DNA from: CAZLGM01 sp964623625
Lineage (GTDB): Bacteria > Desulfobacterota > Desulfobulbia > Desulfobulbales > Desulfocapsaceae
Assembly: GCA_964623625.1 (NCBI GenBank)
Contig: CAZUUJ010000041.1
Location: 1-32,988, forward strand
DNA: 32,988 nucleotides
Direction of reading: 5' to 3'
This document shows positions 22,619 through 32,013 of this stretch, piece by piece. A program made the position numbers and the translations under genes. The stretch's first letter is position 1; every line of letters starts with the position of its first letter. The notes below the pieces were generated by a model. It was not told where the DNA came from, did no database searches, and saw only the letters and a program-made list of their open reading frames with translations.

Positions 22619-24685
22619 ATGCCGCGTGACATACCACTTGGAAATGGAAAACTTCTGATCTGTTTTGACAACGATCATCAATTGCGCGATCTGTATTTTC
22701 CACATGTTGGTCAGGAAAACCATCTTGGCGGCTCCCTGTCCCGGTTTGGAGTCTGGTTGAACGGACAATTCAGCTGGGTCAGCCGTGAACACGGTTGGTC
22801 AATTACTCAACAATACCAGAATGACACCCTTGTCTCCTCGGTTGTTTTCGAAAACGTCGGACTTCAGGTGCGGATAAGCTACAGCGAGGCGGTTGATTTC
22901 AATGAATGTATTTTTTTACGAAAAATCAACGTCTCAAACCTTGCTTCAACCGACAGAGATATCAGACTCTTCTTTCATCATGATTTCAATATTCTGGGCA
23001 ACAGTGTAGGTGATACTGCTGCGGTTGATCCACAGTCTGGCGGCATTATTCATTACAAACAAAACCGCTATTTCCTCATTAATGGGATGGACGATTCCGG
23101 ATCAATCCACCAGGTCGCCGTCGGCCGCAAAAACAGTAGCCTGTATGAAGGGACCTATAAAGATGCCGAAGACGGCCGCCTCTCCGGCAACCCCATCTCA
23201 CAGGGGTCCGTCGACTCGACAATCGCTCTGCGCCTCAATGTTAAAAAGAACGGCGACAACCAGGCAGCATACTGGCTCTGTGCCGGCAAGGACTGGCAGG
23301 AGGTTCATCGACTTGACAAGCTGGTGAAATACAAGGGTGTCGATAAACTGTTATCCCGATCAAAACACTACTGGCGTCTGTGGGTAAGAAAAGAAACACC
23401 TGTTCTGGATGTATTGTCCGAGGAACTCCAGGATCTGTACCATCGTAGCCTGCTTATTCTCCGCACCCAGATTGACTGGCAAGGTGGCATCCTGGCAGCC
23501 AACGACTCCGATGTGGTCGAGTTTAACCGGGACACCTACTCATATATCTGGCCCCGTGACGGCGCTCTGGTCGCCAACGCCCTTGATCGTGCAGGCTACC
23601 CGGTACCGGCTCAGAACTTCTTTCGCTTTATCTCCAAAAGACTGACCGATGACGGCTACCTGCTCCATAAATACAATCCGGACGGCAGTCTGGCCTCATC
23701 CTGGCATCCCTGGACGGTTGACGGCCAGGAGCAACTGCCCATTCAGGAGGACGAAACAGCCCTTGTCATCTGGGCATTGTGGGAACATTTTGTTCTATAC
23801 CGGGACATCGAATTCATTAAACCGCTGTATCGGTCCCTGGTCAAACGTGGCGCCGACTTTCTCTGCAGCTATCGCGACAGCCGAACCGGCCTGCCGGATC
23901 TCTCTTACGATCTGTGGGAAGAACGCAGGGGAATACTCAGCTTTACCGTAGGCTCGGTATTTGGCGGATTAACAGCCGCCTCCCTCTTCTGTTTTGTATT
24001 CGGTGAACTGGATAAAGCGGAAGAGTACCGACAGGCTGCGGCCCAAATACGGGATGGAGCTTCCGAGTACCTCTGGAGACCGGAACTCGATCGGTTCTGC
24101 AGAATGATTAACTTCGATGACAACGGTGATATCCAGGTCGATGGTACCCTGGATATGTCTCTGTGGGGATTATTCGCCTTCGGCCTTTTTGAAGCCACCG
24201 ATCGACGGGTAAAATCAACTATGGAACAGCTCAGGGATAAACTGTGGATTCCGACCTCAATAGGCGGCATGGCCAGATATGAAGACGATTATTATTACAG
24301 GATTTCCGATGACCTGCCAGGAAACCCCTGGTTTATCTGCACGCTCTGGTATGGAGATTATTTAATTGAACTTTCTGAGACCAAAGAGCAGCTCGAAGAA
24401 GTTATGGATATTCTGCGCTGGGTCGATACCCATAAGTTGGCCTCCGGTGTTCTGGCGGAGCAGGTCCACCCTTTCACCGGCAAGCCGCTTTCCGTCTCAC
24501 CGCTCACCTGGAGCCACGCCACCTTTGTTTCGACCTGCAGACATCTGCTGTCAAAACTCGACCAGATGCAGACTTGTCCTGAGTGTGGCAATCCTCAAAG
24601 CGGCAGGAAAGGTAAAGACGACTGGATTGAGACACTTTATAAGAAGGAATGTGATCTGATCCATGGTATTTGTGAAATAACGTAA
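22619..24685 (+). CDS. Glycoside hydrolase family 15, cytosolic glucoamylase/trehalase-like
   Basis: A 688-residue GH15 enzyme with the usual bacterial two-domain plan: an N-terminal beta-sandwich (about 1-260) and an alpha/alpha-barrel. The catalytic acid region is LSYDLWEERRG (Glu434 or Glu435), and the base is Glu614 in LAEQVHPFTG. The substrate region YSYIWPRDGALVANAL is intact. There is no signal peptide, so the enzyme is cytosolic and probably releases glucose from storage alpha-glucan, maltooligosaccharide or trehalose. Sequence alone does not decide which. Odd features are the tail after about residue 640, with CPECG and a later C-x6-C, which may be a small zinc site. It starts 23 bases after the regulator with ribosome-binding site GAGAGG. 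Confidence 0.92.
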   Translation: MPRDIPLGNGKLLICFDNDHQLRDLYFPHVGQENHLGGSLSRFGVWLNGQFSWVSREHGWSITQQYQNDTLVSSVVFENVGLQVRISYSEAVDFNECIFLRKINVSNLASTDRDIRLFFHHDFNILGNSVGDTAAVDPQSGGIIHYKQNRYFLINGMDDSGSIHQVAVGRKNSSLYEGTYKDAEDGRLSGNPISQGSVDSTIALRLNVKKNGDNQAAYWLCAGKDWQEVHRLDKLVKYKGVDKLLSRSKHYWRLWVRKETPVLDVLSEELQDLYHRSLLILRTQIDWQGGILAANDSDVVEFNRDTYSYIWPRDGALVANALDRAGYPVPAQNFFRFISKRLTDDGYLLHKYNPDGSLASSWHPWTVDGQEQLPIQEDETALVIWALWEHFVLYRDIEFIKPLYRSLVKRGADFLCSYRDSRTGLPDLSYDLWEERRGILSFTVGSVFGGLTAASLFCFVFGELDKAEEYRQAAAQIRDGASEYLWRPELDRFCRMINFDDNGDIQVDGTLDMSLWGLFAFGLFEATDRRVKSTMEQLRDKLWIPTSIGGMARYEDDYYYRISDDLPGNPWFICTLWYGDYLIELSETKEQLEEVMDILRWVDTHKLASGVLAEQVHPFTGKPLSVSPLTWSHATFVSTCRHLLSKLDQMQTCPECGNPQSGRKGKDDWIETLYKKECDLIHGICEIT

Positions 24686-24727
24686 GGATACCTTAACAAT
24701 TGATATGACTCTATGAAGGAGATCAAT

Positions 24728-25642
24728 ATGCAGGTTTTAGTTATCGGATTGGGCCGCATGGGAATGAATATGGCCAGAAGGTTGATGCAGGGTGGAATCG
24801 AAGTACTGGCTCATAATCGATCTACCGGCAAGATCGATATAATCGTCAAGGAAGGAGCAACCGGCATCTATGACCTTAACGATATTCCCGATCAGCTTTC
24901 AACACCTCGCATCGTCTGGCTGATGCTGCCGGCAGGCAAGATTGTTGACGATCATATCGACAAGCTCAGAGAACTGCTCTCACCGGGCGACATTGTTATT
25001 GAAGGTGGTAACTCCTATTACAAGGACGATATTCGACGAAGCGAGTTGCTTCAAAAGGACGGCATTCACTATATCGATGTGGGTGTCAGTGGCGGTATCT
25101 GGGGTCTTCAAGAGGGATATTGCCTGATGTATGGCGGCAACAAGAGTATCTGTGACCAGCTGACACCGATATTTGAAGCGCTGGCGCCCCAGGAAGGACA
25201 TCTTTACTGCGGTCCAGCCGGCAGCGGACATTTCGTCAAGATGGTCCATAACGGCATCGAATACGGAATGATGCAAGCCTATGGTGAAGGGTTTGCAATT
25301 TTGGAAGCCTCACCTTATGGGAAGCATCTCGATTACGCCAAAGTGTCTCATTTATGGAACCAGGGAAGCGTTATTCGTTCCTGGCTTCTTGAGTTGGCCG
25401 AGAACGCCTTTTCAAAAGATCATCGTCTGGAGGAATTAAGCGGCTATGTAAGCGACTCAGGTGAGGGCCGCTGGACCGTTCAGCAGGCGGTTGAAAGCGG
25501 CGTTTCAGCGCCCGTTATCGCCCTGTCGCTGTTCAACCGCTTCCAATCAAGAAAAACAGACGCCTTCGAAAACCGGGTCCTGGCCGCCTTAAGAAGGGAA
25601 TTTGGCGGGCACGCGGTTGTTTCATCCAAGAACAACAAATAA
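24728..25642 (+). CDS. gnd: 6-phosphogluconate dehydrogenase, short decarboxylating type
   Basis: A 304-residue enzyme that oxidatively decarboxylates 6-phosphogluconate to ribulose-5-phosphate. It has the Rossmann motif IGLGRMGMNMARRL, VIEGGNSYYKDD, DVGVSGGIWG and the catalytic HFVKMVHNGIEYG. It belongs to the short form (about 300 residues), often NAD-preferring, although cofactor use cannot be settled here. ATG 24728 is chosen because AAGGAG (24716-24721) lies six bases before it, whereas the upstream ATG at 24713 has no such site. It lies between GH15 and zwf in one operon. Confidence 0.95.
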   Translation: MQVLVIGLGRMGMNMARRLMQGGIEVLAHNRSTGKIDIIVKEGATGIYDLNDIPDQLSTPRIVWLMLPAGKIVDDHIDKLRELLSPGDIVIEGGNSYYKDDIRRSELLQKDGIHYIDVGVSGGIWGLQEGYCLMYGGNKSICDQLTPIFEALAPQEGHLYCGPAGSGHFVKMVHNGIEYGMMQAYGEGFAILEASPYGKHLDYAKVSHLWNQGSVIRSWLLELAENAFSKDHRLEELSGYVSDSGEGRWTVQQAVESGVSAPVIALSLFNRFQSRKTDAFENRVLAALRREFGGHAVVSSKNNK

Positions 25643-25656
25643 TCGGGCAGGACAAT

Positions 25657-27180
25657 ATGGGACAATCCAACCAATCCGGCCAGGCTGCTCCATCTCAAGG
25701 AGAATTCTGCCTGCTTGAGAAAGAAGTGGACCCTTTCGGCCTGATCATCTTTGGAGCCACCGGGGATCTGGCACACCGAAAGCTGTTTCCCGCTCTGTTT
25801 GATCTCTTTGTCTCCCAATCATTACCTGAGAGTTTTTTTGTGATCGGCTGCGGCCGTTCAAATTTCGATGATCCAGCCTATGCGGAAACCATCAAAGAAA
25901 GCCTGCTTACTCGATACAATACTAAAAAACAGGAAATCGACCGTTTTCTCCGTCATCTTTCATATATACGAATCGACTATCATGAGCGTGAGTCCTATGA
26001 AAGGCTGCGATCCCAAATATCAGAATACTCACAGAACTTCAATACCCTTGGCAACACCCTGTTTTACCTGGCTCTACCACCGTCTCTCTATCCGATTGTC
26101 GCCACCTTGATAGGCGAATGCGGACTCAACAAAAAGCAGGATAAAGATGGTGGATGGACCCGTCTGGTCATCGAAAAACCCTTTGGCCATGATCTCGACT
26201 CGGCCATCGAACTCAACAACACGCTTCACAGATACTTCAAAGAGCAGCAGCTTTTTCGGATCGACCACTATCTGGCTAAAGAGACGGTGCAGAACATTCT
26301 GCTGTTCAGATTTGCCAACGCTATCTTCGAACCAATCTGGAACAGGCAATATATCGATCACGTCAGCATTAACGCCATAGAATCTCTGGGCGTTGAACAC
26401 CGGGCATCCTATTATGAACAGGCCGGTGTCATTCGAGATATGTTCCAGAATCACATGATGCAGCTGCTCAGCCTGATTGGTATGGAACCGCCTGCCCGTT
26501 TTGAAACCGAACAGGTCCGCGACGAGAAATCCAAGCTCTTCAATTCACTGCGGCCGTTCGATCCTGACAAACTTGACGATTTTGTTACTCTTGGTCAATA
26601 CGGTCCTGGAGAGATCGGCTCCGAGCGATTGCCCGGCTACCGGCAGGAGGCCGGAGTCGACCCGATGTCTCTGACTCCAACTTACGCCTGTTTACAGGTG
26701 TTCATCGACAACTGGCGCTGGCATGATGTTCCATTCTATCTCTGTTCCGGTAAACGTCTAAATGAGAAGCGAACCGAGATCATCATCCAGTTCCGTGAAG
26801 TTCCCCACTCCATGCTGCGAAATATCATGGGAGATCACATTACTGCCAACAGGCTTATCCTTGGGATAGCTCCCGAAGAGAGTGTTCGTTTGACCTTTCA
26901 GACCAAAAGTCCTGGCACAGCCCTCTGTCTGAAATCGGTTACAATGGATTTCCACTACCAAAACCTGTTTCCGCAAACAACGGCTGACGGCTACACCAAG
27001 GTCCTGCTCGAATGTCTTCAGGGCGATCATCTACTATTCTGGCGGCAGGACAGTGTGATAAAATCGTGGTCATATCTCTCTCCTATCCTTCAGTGTTGGC
27101 AGGATTGTGAAAACCGGGAAGATACTCTTGTTTTTTACCCGGCCGGGTGTAAGCAGGCTGAATTATTAAAACATCGTTAA
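25657..27180 (+). CDS. zwf: Glucose-6-phosphate 1-dehydrogenase
   Basis: A 507-residue enzyme that oxidises glucose-6-phosphate to 6-phosphogluconolactone, the entry to the oxidative pentose-phosphate pathway. It shows the coenzyme motif IFGATGDLAHRKLFPALF, the active-site RIDHYLAKETVQN, and the substrate-binding VIEKPFGHDL. The start is 14 bases after gnd. It precedes the histidine kinase by six bases, so the whole run is a single transcript with a regulatory partner at each end. Confidence 0.96.
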   Translation: MGQSNQSGQAAPSQGEFCLLEKEVDPFGLIIFGATGDLAHRKLFPALFDLFVSQSLPESFFVIGCGRSNFDDPAYAETIKESLLTRYNTKKQEIDRFLRHLSYIRIDYHERESYERLRSQISEYSQNFNTLGNTLFYLALPPSLYPIVATLIGECGLNKKQDKDGGWTRLVIEKPFGHDLDSAIELNNTLHRYFKEQQLFRIDHYLAKETVQNILLFRFANAIFEPIWNRQYIDHVSINAIESLGVEHRASYYEQAGVIRDMFQNHMMQLLSLIGMEPPARFETEQVRDEKSKLFNSLRPFDPDKLDDFVTLGQYGPGEIGSERLPGYRQEAGVDPMSLTPTYACLQVFIDNWRWHDVPFYLCSGKRLNEKRTEIIIQFREVPHSMLRNIMGDHITANRLILGIAPEESVRLTFQTKSPGTALCLKSVTMDFHYQNLFPQTTADGYTKVLLECLQGDHLLFWRQDSVIKSWSYLSPILQCWQDCENREDTLVFYPAGCKQAELLKHR

Positions 27181-27186
27181 TACACT

Positions 27187-28680
27187 ATGCGTTCACTCTA
27201 CTCAAAACTTGCTGTTGTCTTCTTTGTGCTGCTCTGCATTACCGGTTTCGGTTATATCGGTATCTCGGCAAAGCTATTCACCATGTACCAGCAGGAGCTG
27301 ATCCAGCGAATTCATCAGAACCTTGCTGAAAATATTGTGTCGATAAAACAGCTTCTCCACGAAGGCAAAGTCGATCAGAAGAAATTGGAATCCGTTTTTG
27401 ATGCATTAAGTTCGGTCAACCCCAGTATCGACCTCTACCTGCTTGACTTAAACGGTCAAATCGTCGGTCACAATGGTCCGGAGGGTAAAATTCAACTGGA
27501 TTCCGTTGATACCCGGCCCATAGAACTGATGCTCAAACAAAAAGCAACACCGACCCTTCTAGGAGATGACCCCAAGGAACCGAACAAACCCAAACTCTTC
27601 TCGGTTGCCCCGCTTATTGAGGACGGCTTATGCACCTGCTATCTTTACGTAATTCTTGGGGGACAGAAATTTCAGATGCTCTCCATGCAGCTTAGGGACT
27701 CCTATGTGGTCCGGGTTGGGCTGGCTGTTATTTTATTGAAGATCTTTCTTGTTATCATTGCCGGCCTGCTCCTCTTTAAGCTGTTGACCGTCAGGTTACG
27801 AAATCTGGATAAGCTGATGAACAGATTCCATGAATCCAGCACCCTGGATAATATCCCTTCAAAGGAGAATACCCGTCTGCAATCCTCTGATGAAATCGAC
27901 CGTCTGGAAACAACCTTTGTGGAAATGTCTTCACAGATCAACCGGCAGGTTTCAAAATTGCAGAAATCCGACCAGAACAGAAGAGAACTGGTCGCCAGTA
28001 TCTCACACGATCTTCGAACACCGCTTGCCGCCCTGCAGGGATATATAGAGACCCTGTCATTGAAAAACGATCAATTATCCCCGGAACAACGTCAGGAATA
28101 TCTCGATATTGCCGCTTCTCACTGTGAGAACCTGGGCAAATTGATTAACGATCTTTTCGAGCTGTCCAGATTGGAAGGTGATGATATCAAGATTAATAAA
28201 GAACCTTTTAATCTTGGGGAGCTTATTCAGGATGTACTCATGAACCACAAACTGCGGGTAGAAGAGCAGAAACTTACAACAGAGCTTGAAATCGAACCGG
28301 AACTGCCCTTTGCCTTTGGCGACATCGCCATGATCGAACGGGTTTTTGAAAATCTTCTCGACAACGCCTTTCGTTACACCCAACAGGACGGTACGATCAA
28401 GATTTCACTTACCAATGAAGCCAATGGCATCAACGTCCAGGTAAAAGACAGTGGCATCGGCATTCCGTCCGAAGAGCTTCCCTTTGTATTCGACCGCTTT
28501 TATCGAGTCGATAAAAGCAGGGGTGAAAGACGATCCCATGCGGGGCTCGGACTTGCCATCGCCAAGAAAATCATCGAATTCCATAGTACAGAAATCGGTA
28601 TCAAATCGGAGGTAGGTGTTGGCACAACTGTTTTCTTCACTCTACCGGTACTAGGCAGCAAGACAGATCAAATCTATTAA
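27187..28680 (+). CDS. Membrane sensor histidine kinase
   Basis: A 497-residue kinase, the likely partner of the regulator at 21891. It has a first membrane segment (about 7-28), an extracytoplasmic sensing domain of about 145 residues, a second membrane segment (about 180-203), a HAMP domain, a HisKA domain with phospho-acceptor His274 in SISHDLRTPLAAL, and an ATPase domain with N-box ENLLDNAFRYT, KDSGIGIP and HAGLGLAI. The sensing domain has no family I recognise, and its ligand is unknown. It starts six bases after zwf. Confidence 0.95.
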   Translation: MRSLYSKLAVVFFVLLCITGFGYIGISAKLFTMYQQELIQRIHQNLAENIVSIKQLLHEGKVDQKKLESVFDALSSVNPSIDLYLLDLNGQIVGHNGPEGKIQLDSVDTRPIELMLKQKATPTLLGDDPKEPNKPKLFSVAPLIEDGLCTCYLYVILGGQKFQMLSMQLRDSYVVRVGLAVILLKIFLVIIAGLLLFKLLTVRLRNLDKLMNRFHESSTLDNIPSKENTRLQSSDEIDRLETTFVEMSSQINRQVSKLQKSDQNRRELVASISHDLRTPLAALQGYIETLSLKNDQLSPEQRQEYLDIAASHCENLGKLINDLFELSRLEGDDIKINKEPFNLGELIQDVLMNHKLRVEEQKLTTELEIEPELPFAFGDIAMIERVFENLLDNAFRYTQQDGTIKISLTNEANGINVQVKDSGIGIPSEELPFVFDRFYRVDKSRGERRSHAGLGLAIAKKIIEFHSTEIGIKSEVGVGTTVFFTLPVLGSKTDQIY

Positions 28681-28937
28681 GGATATCCAAATAGGTTTTC
28701 GAGTTCCGTTAATTCCGTCTCGGGTATTGAGCTCTATTTGAAACGTATAGTTGTTTGTCCAGCTTTCTGCAACAATGGTGCGTTATCCCCAACCTTGACA
28801 CCAATAGCCTGTTTTCTTTAATCTTCTAATAAAGCCAATAAACCAATTGTATCCATTTTGGTGTTTTGCTTTATTCAGACAACAACCTTCGTTTATTTTC
28901 CTGCCGGATTCAGGTCAGGTGAAAGAGTTGCTCCTCC
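28681..28937. other. Intergenic region between the kinase operon and the cassette-like genes
   Basis: These 257 bases between convergent genes show no gene, no clear terminator hairpin and no recognisable attC site. Confidence 0.4.
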
Positions 28938-29444
28938 TTATTTCTTCTTAAAATACTCTTCAATTTCCCGTTTATGTGTTTCCACATAATCACAGCTGGG
29001 ACTGTTACCGCATTTACGGCATGTCCGGTCATATGTTGAGTTGATGGTCCCGCACTGTGGACAAGTGTAATTTTCTCGAATTTCTTTCAGCCACTCTTGG
29101 TATCCATCTGACTTGATACGATCAAGATTTTTCCACAACTCTATCCGATGCGGCATCGCCGATTGGAATTCTTTCAGATCAGTACATGGGTACTGTTCAC
29201 ACTCACTGCAAAAATTGATTCCCCTCTGGGTCGCACAATCAAACATTTTACATTTTTTGCAATAAGGCAGCCTGTTGCCAGACCGGCAGCCGTAACACCT
29301 GCCCTCCTCCTCTGTGAAGCCCATTTCCGCTGCCATTCTTTTGAGTCTTTGCGGCTCTTCAGTGGTTGCTATATACCAGGAGCATGCCTTGCAGTAGAGG
29401 CCGCATACGGCGGCGAATTGTATATTATAATTATTATCTGACAT
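28938..29444 (-). CDS. DUF3795 cysteine-rich protein
   Basis: A 168-residue soluble protein, rich in cysteine pairs. The first part matches DUF3795: AVCGLYCKACSWYI, then CYGCRSG, YCKKCKMFDCA and FCSECEQYPC. A zinc-ribbon-like tail follows, YTCPQCGTINSTYDRTCRKCG. The pattern suggests metal binding, and no enzymatic role is known to me. It ends the minus-strand series of small genes at the right side of the window and sits 18 bases from the preceding lipoprotein gene. Confidence 0.88.
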   Translation of the reverse strand: MSDNNYNIQFAAVCGLYCKACSWYIATTEEPQRLKRMAAEMGFTEEEGRCYGCRSGNRLPYCKKCKMFDCATQRGINFCSECEQYPCTDLKEFQSAMPHRIELWKNLDRIKSDGYQEWLKEIRENYTCPQCGTINSTYDRTCRKCGNSPSCDYVETHKREIEEYFKKK

Positions 29445-29462
29445 TGTTCGTCCGGTCGTTCT

Positions 29463-30041
29463 TTATTGTATTATTCTCATTAAAACAATCGGGTTTTCCA
29501 GGTCAAAATACTCACTGCTCTTATTTTCAATAAGATCTAAGACAACTTCAGGATCATCAGTTAATTTTACAAATTTTACGCGCTGTTTCCCCGATTTATC
29601 CGGATCTGTTTTTTCTATTATCGCATTTATTTTTTTGGCCTCATGCGCTTTTTTAAAAGCATCTACGGATGGCTGCCAAAAAATAATTTTTTGATTCTCT
29701 TTTTTGATCTTTCCCCAAAAATAATAGTCCGTTAGCTCTCCATCCGGCATCTCTATCACATTCAAATACAATCCACTTTTGCCTTTCTTGATTTTACAGG
29801 TAATGGATTTGAATGTGAGATCATTATCTTTGCTTTCAATCCAAGCCAGTTTTATAATTCCGTTTGGTTCGTCGATCACCTTTATTTTAATTACCTCGTC
29901 CTCGCTCAGCCAGGTACCGTTCCATGCGTTTGATGAGGTTTTAAAATTTTCTATACCGATTGGATATTTGGAGACCACATTTGAACAGCCGGACGAGAAA
30001 AGAAGGCAACAAGCCGAGATTATAACAATTATTTGTTTCAT
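29463..30041 (-). CDS. Unknown lipoprotein of 192 residues
   Basis: A lipoprotein with a short signal ending FSSGC (Cys19). The mature domain is beta-rich and ends MRIIQ. The stretch WNGTWLSEDEVIKIKVID, with YYFWGKIKKENQKIIFWQPS, recalls lipocalin-like sensor or cell-envelope proteins, but I do not recognise the family. The base composition is AT-rich compared with the core genes. It lies just upstream of the DUF3795 gene on the same strand. Confidence 0.8.
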   Translation of the reverse strand: MKQIIVIISACCLLFSSGCSNVVSKYPIGIENFKTSSNAWNGTWLSEDEVIKIKVIDEPNGIIKLAWIESKDNDLTFKSITCKIKKGKSGLYLNVIEMPDGELTDYYFWGKIKKENQKIIFWQPSVDAFKKAHEAKKINAIIEKTDPDKSGKQRVKFVKLTDDPEVVLDLIENKSSEYFDLENPIVLMRIIQ

Positions 30042-30127
30042 TTTCTTTTTGGTGGATTGGAAATTTTTAGTTTTTCTAAAATTTTCTGTAAAAGCAACTT
30101 CAATGACCCCTCCTTCTCAGGTTCATA

Positions 30128-30313
30128 TCAAATACCTGGGGAAACTTGATATGCCTCTTCACTTTTGAGTGGATCAGTAGTTTCTATCTGGCCACTTTTT
30201 TCTTTATCCAGCCAGTACTTATCATATTTATCTGAATTTTCAGGGTCATAAGGGTAGTAACATCCTGACATACAAACTGATATCACTAAAACAAGTATGA
30301 TTCTTTGAGTCAT
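30128..30313 (-). CDS. Small lipoprotein of 61 residues
   Basis: A short lipoprotein with signal MTQRIILVLVISVCMSGC (lipobox MSGC, Cys18) and a hydrophilic mature part of about 43 residues rich in Tyr, Asp and Lys. The function is unknown. A possible membrane-anchored partner of the following lipoprotein is speculation based on position only. Confidence 0.65.
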   Translation of the reverse strand: MTQRIILVLVISVCMSGCYYPYDPENSDKYDKYWLDKEKSGQIETTDPLKSEEAYQVSPGI

Positions 30314-30526
30314 TGACGAATCCCTTTACTTTAAATTATTTGCTGCAAACGGTACCTGAAAATCGAAACGGTTTTATAGGATGATCTAGAATAAAGGACT
30401 TACCGCGGTTTCTCTAGATAACATGATTTGGTTACTGACCCAGGCGAATGACCGGCAGAAAAAAAAAACAGAGCGAGTAACGAGCGACGTTTTTTGACGT
30501 ACATATAAAATTGCCTTGTTTGCTGA

Positions 30527-30814
30527 TCATTCTTCATATGCAAGCAAATCGATTTCGGCAGCTTCCTGCCTAAGAGGAATAAGTGATTGGTATTGTGGAG
30601 AAGAGTGCCAATTGGTCAATGATTGTAAATCGGGAAAACGTATTACCACAGTGTCACTATGCTTATGATTTCCAGAAAGCACGGAAGATAGACCACCTCG
30701 AAATACTAATTCACCACCCCAAGGTTCCAATGTGGCAGGAACCTTGCTTCGGTAATCCATCCATTTTTCTTGGTCTATAACAGTGATGTGTCCGATGATG
30801 TATGCATTGTTCAT
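30527..30814 (-). CDS. DUF1330 family protein
   Basis: A 95-residue soluble protein. The start MNNAYIIGHITVIDQEKW and the following YRSKVPATLEPWGGELVFRGG match DUF1330, a dimeric ferredoxin-like fold of unknown function. The family pattern VVIRFPDLQSLTNWHSSPQYQ is also present. The frame is open to 30847, but the upstream part, which overlaps a GTTAGGC core-like site, is not family-like, so 30814 is the start. The site GTTAGGC (30839-30845) just upstream suggests a cassette boundary. Confidence 0.88.
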   Translation of the reverse strand: MNNAYIIGHITVIDQEKWMDYRSKVPATLEPWGGELVFRGGLSSVLSGNHKHSDTVVIRFPDLQSLTNWHSSPQYQSLIPLRQEAAEIDLLAYEE

Positions 30815-30838
30815 AATAATTGCAATATTGTTTTTTTT

Positions 30839-30845
30839 GCCTAAC
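30839..30845 (-). other. Integron core-like site GTTAGGC (weak attC candidate)
   Basis: On the minus strand GTTAGGC matches the consensus GTTRRRY integrase core, upstream of the DUF1330 gene. A second GTTAGG occurs about 50 bases upstream. I could not find a matching RYYYAAC partner, so a full attC site is not shown. Confidence 0.3.
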
Positions 30846-30957
30846 ATTGCCGGTGAGCAGGGGAATTAATTCATGCCAAACTCGCACACCCCTAACGATG
30901 AACCGCCATTTATATAGTGCCTGTTCTATTGGTTTACTATACAATATTTTTACGATC

Positions 30958-31359
30958 TCACTTCAACGAAGAATCATCATACCGTGCATATTTACGAAAG
31001 TTGTAGTCCCGCAGATTGAACCAACATGACAGAGCAAATGCCAAGAGACCCAAAATCAAGACTACCGCATCCACTACCAAAGGATCCCATGTATATCCTG
31101 TTAGTTTATCAACATAATATTTGATATATGAATTCGGTAAGTCAGTTTCTCCGAGCTTGCGTTTGATATCCCAATGCCAGTCTGTACAGGGGCAGTAGCC
31201 CCAGCCGTAAAATATTCCTAAACCAAACCAGGACAAGATGGTGAGGCCAATAGTCATCAAATGAAATCGTCGTGTCCTTCTCCACGCCCAACCGGTCAGA
31301 TCGAATAGAACCAAACTACTATGAAAAACGATGAAGAAATAATCAAGGAATGTGTACAT
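30958..31359 (-). CDS. DUF2784 membrane protein
   Basis: A 133-residue protein with three to four predicted membrane segments. MYTFLDYFFIVFHSSLVLF is followed by LTGWAWRRTRRFH, then GLGIFYGWGYCPCTDWHW, which I recognise as the conserved core of DUF2784, and another membrane helix, VVLILGLLAFALSCWFNL. Function unknown. It lies between an attC-like site (31434-31563) upstream and the weak core site at 30839 downstream, as a cassette would. Confidence 0.85.
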   Translation of the reverse strand: MYTFLDYFFIVFHSSLVLFDLTGWAWRRTRRFHLMTIGLTILSWFGLGIFYGWGYCPCTDWHWDIKRKLGETDLPNSYIKYYVDKLTGYTWDPLVVDAVVLILGLLAFALSCWFNLRDYNFRKYARYDDSSLK

Positions 31360-31433
31360 TCAATTCTTTATGAAATACCTCCACTGACTTTCTGGTTAAT
31401 TTGCCTTTGCAATTCAAGCAGTTTTTCCGTGTT

Positions 31434-31563
31434 GTATAACGACCTGTTGCAGTAGACGCAAGATTACGGGTACTGACAGTTTGAAAACCTTTGAACTTCG
31501 AGCGGAACGGAAAGAAACGCTATTCGATCGGCCTCTTATTTCCACTAAACACATTTGTTATAT
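31434..31563 (-). repeat. Long attC-like recombination site, VCR-type ends
   Basis: On the minus strand it begins ATATAACAAA (R'' side, 31563) and ends CGTTATAC (R' side, 31434), the reverse-complement end pattern typical of long attC sites such as the V. cholerae VCRs. Inside, TGTTTAGTGG near the start pairs imperfectly with CTACTGCAACA near the end, with unpaired bases. The total of 130 bases fits the range of known attC sites. It lies between the DUF2007 and DUF2784 genes. Confidence 0.6.
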
Positions 31564-31601
31564 CTTCTATTTCTTTATATTTTTTGGATACTTTACGTGA
31601 A

Positions 31602-31841
31602 TTATTCGAAATTATATGAGTATGAAAGTTTGATATCTTTTAATATCTCTTTTGCTTTTTGGACATGATCCTTTCTAACCATCACCCGCATTGGTAAAGC
31701 ATTCAGTAAATATGGTGCGACATTTTCACCTTGTATGAAATAAACTATATTTTCAGCATCTAATATTGATTTTATAAATACTCGGTCGCCAGCATTGTGA
31801 GTTTCAAGAATCAGCTCATATTCAGTAAAATCCTTTTTCAT
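31602..31841 (-). CDS. DUF2007-like small protein
   Basis: A 79-residue soluble protein. YELILETHNAGDRVFIKSIL and the following AENIVYFIQGENV, with the PMRVMVRKDHVQKAKEIL ending, fit the DUF2007 (putative signal-transducing) fold, a small alpha/beta domain. It has no known enzymatic motif. It is flanked by attC-like sites and oriented like the other small genes. Confidence 0.75.
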   Translation of the reverse strand: MKKDFTEYELILETHNAGDRVFIKSILDAENIVYFIQGENVAPYLLNALPMRVMVRKDHVQKAKEILKDIKLSYSYNFE

Positions 31842-32013
31842 TTTCTTGGTATATCGCTGTGAGAACCTGCCACATAGTGCGGAAGATTAAAATTGAATTA
31901 TTGAATTACTTTATGCGTACCACATAATCTGGTACATCTGCCGATGTTTTGGGTTCAGCGTTTATTGGCTTGTTAAAAAACATAATAATGGGACAAGACT
32001 GGATAAAACTATT

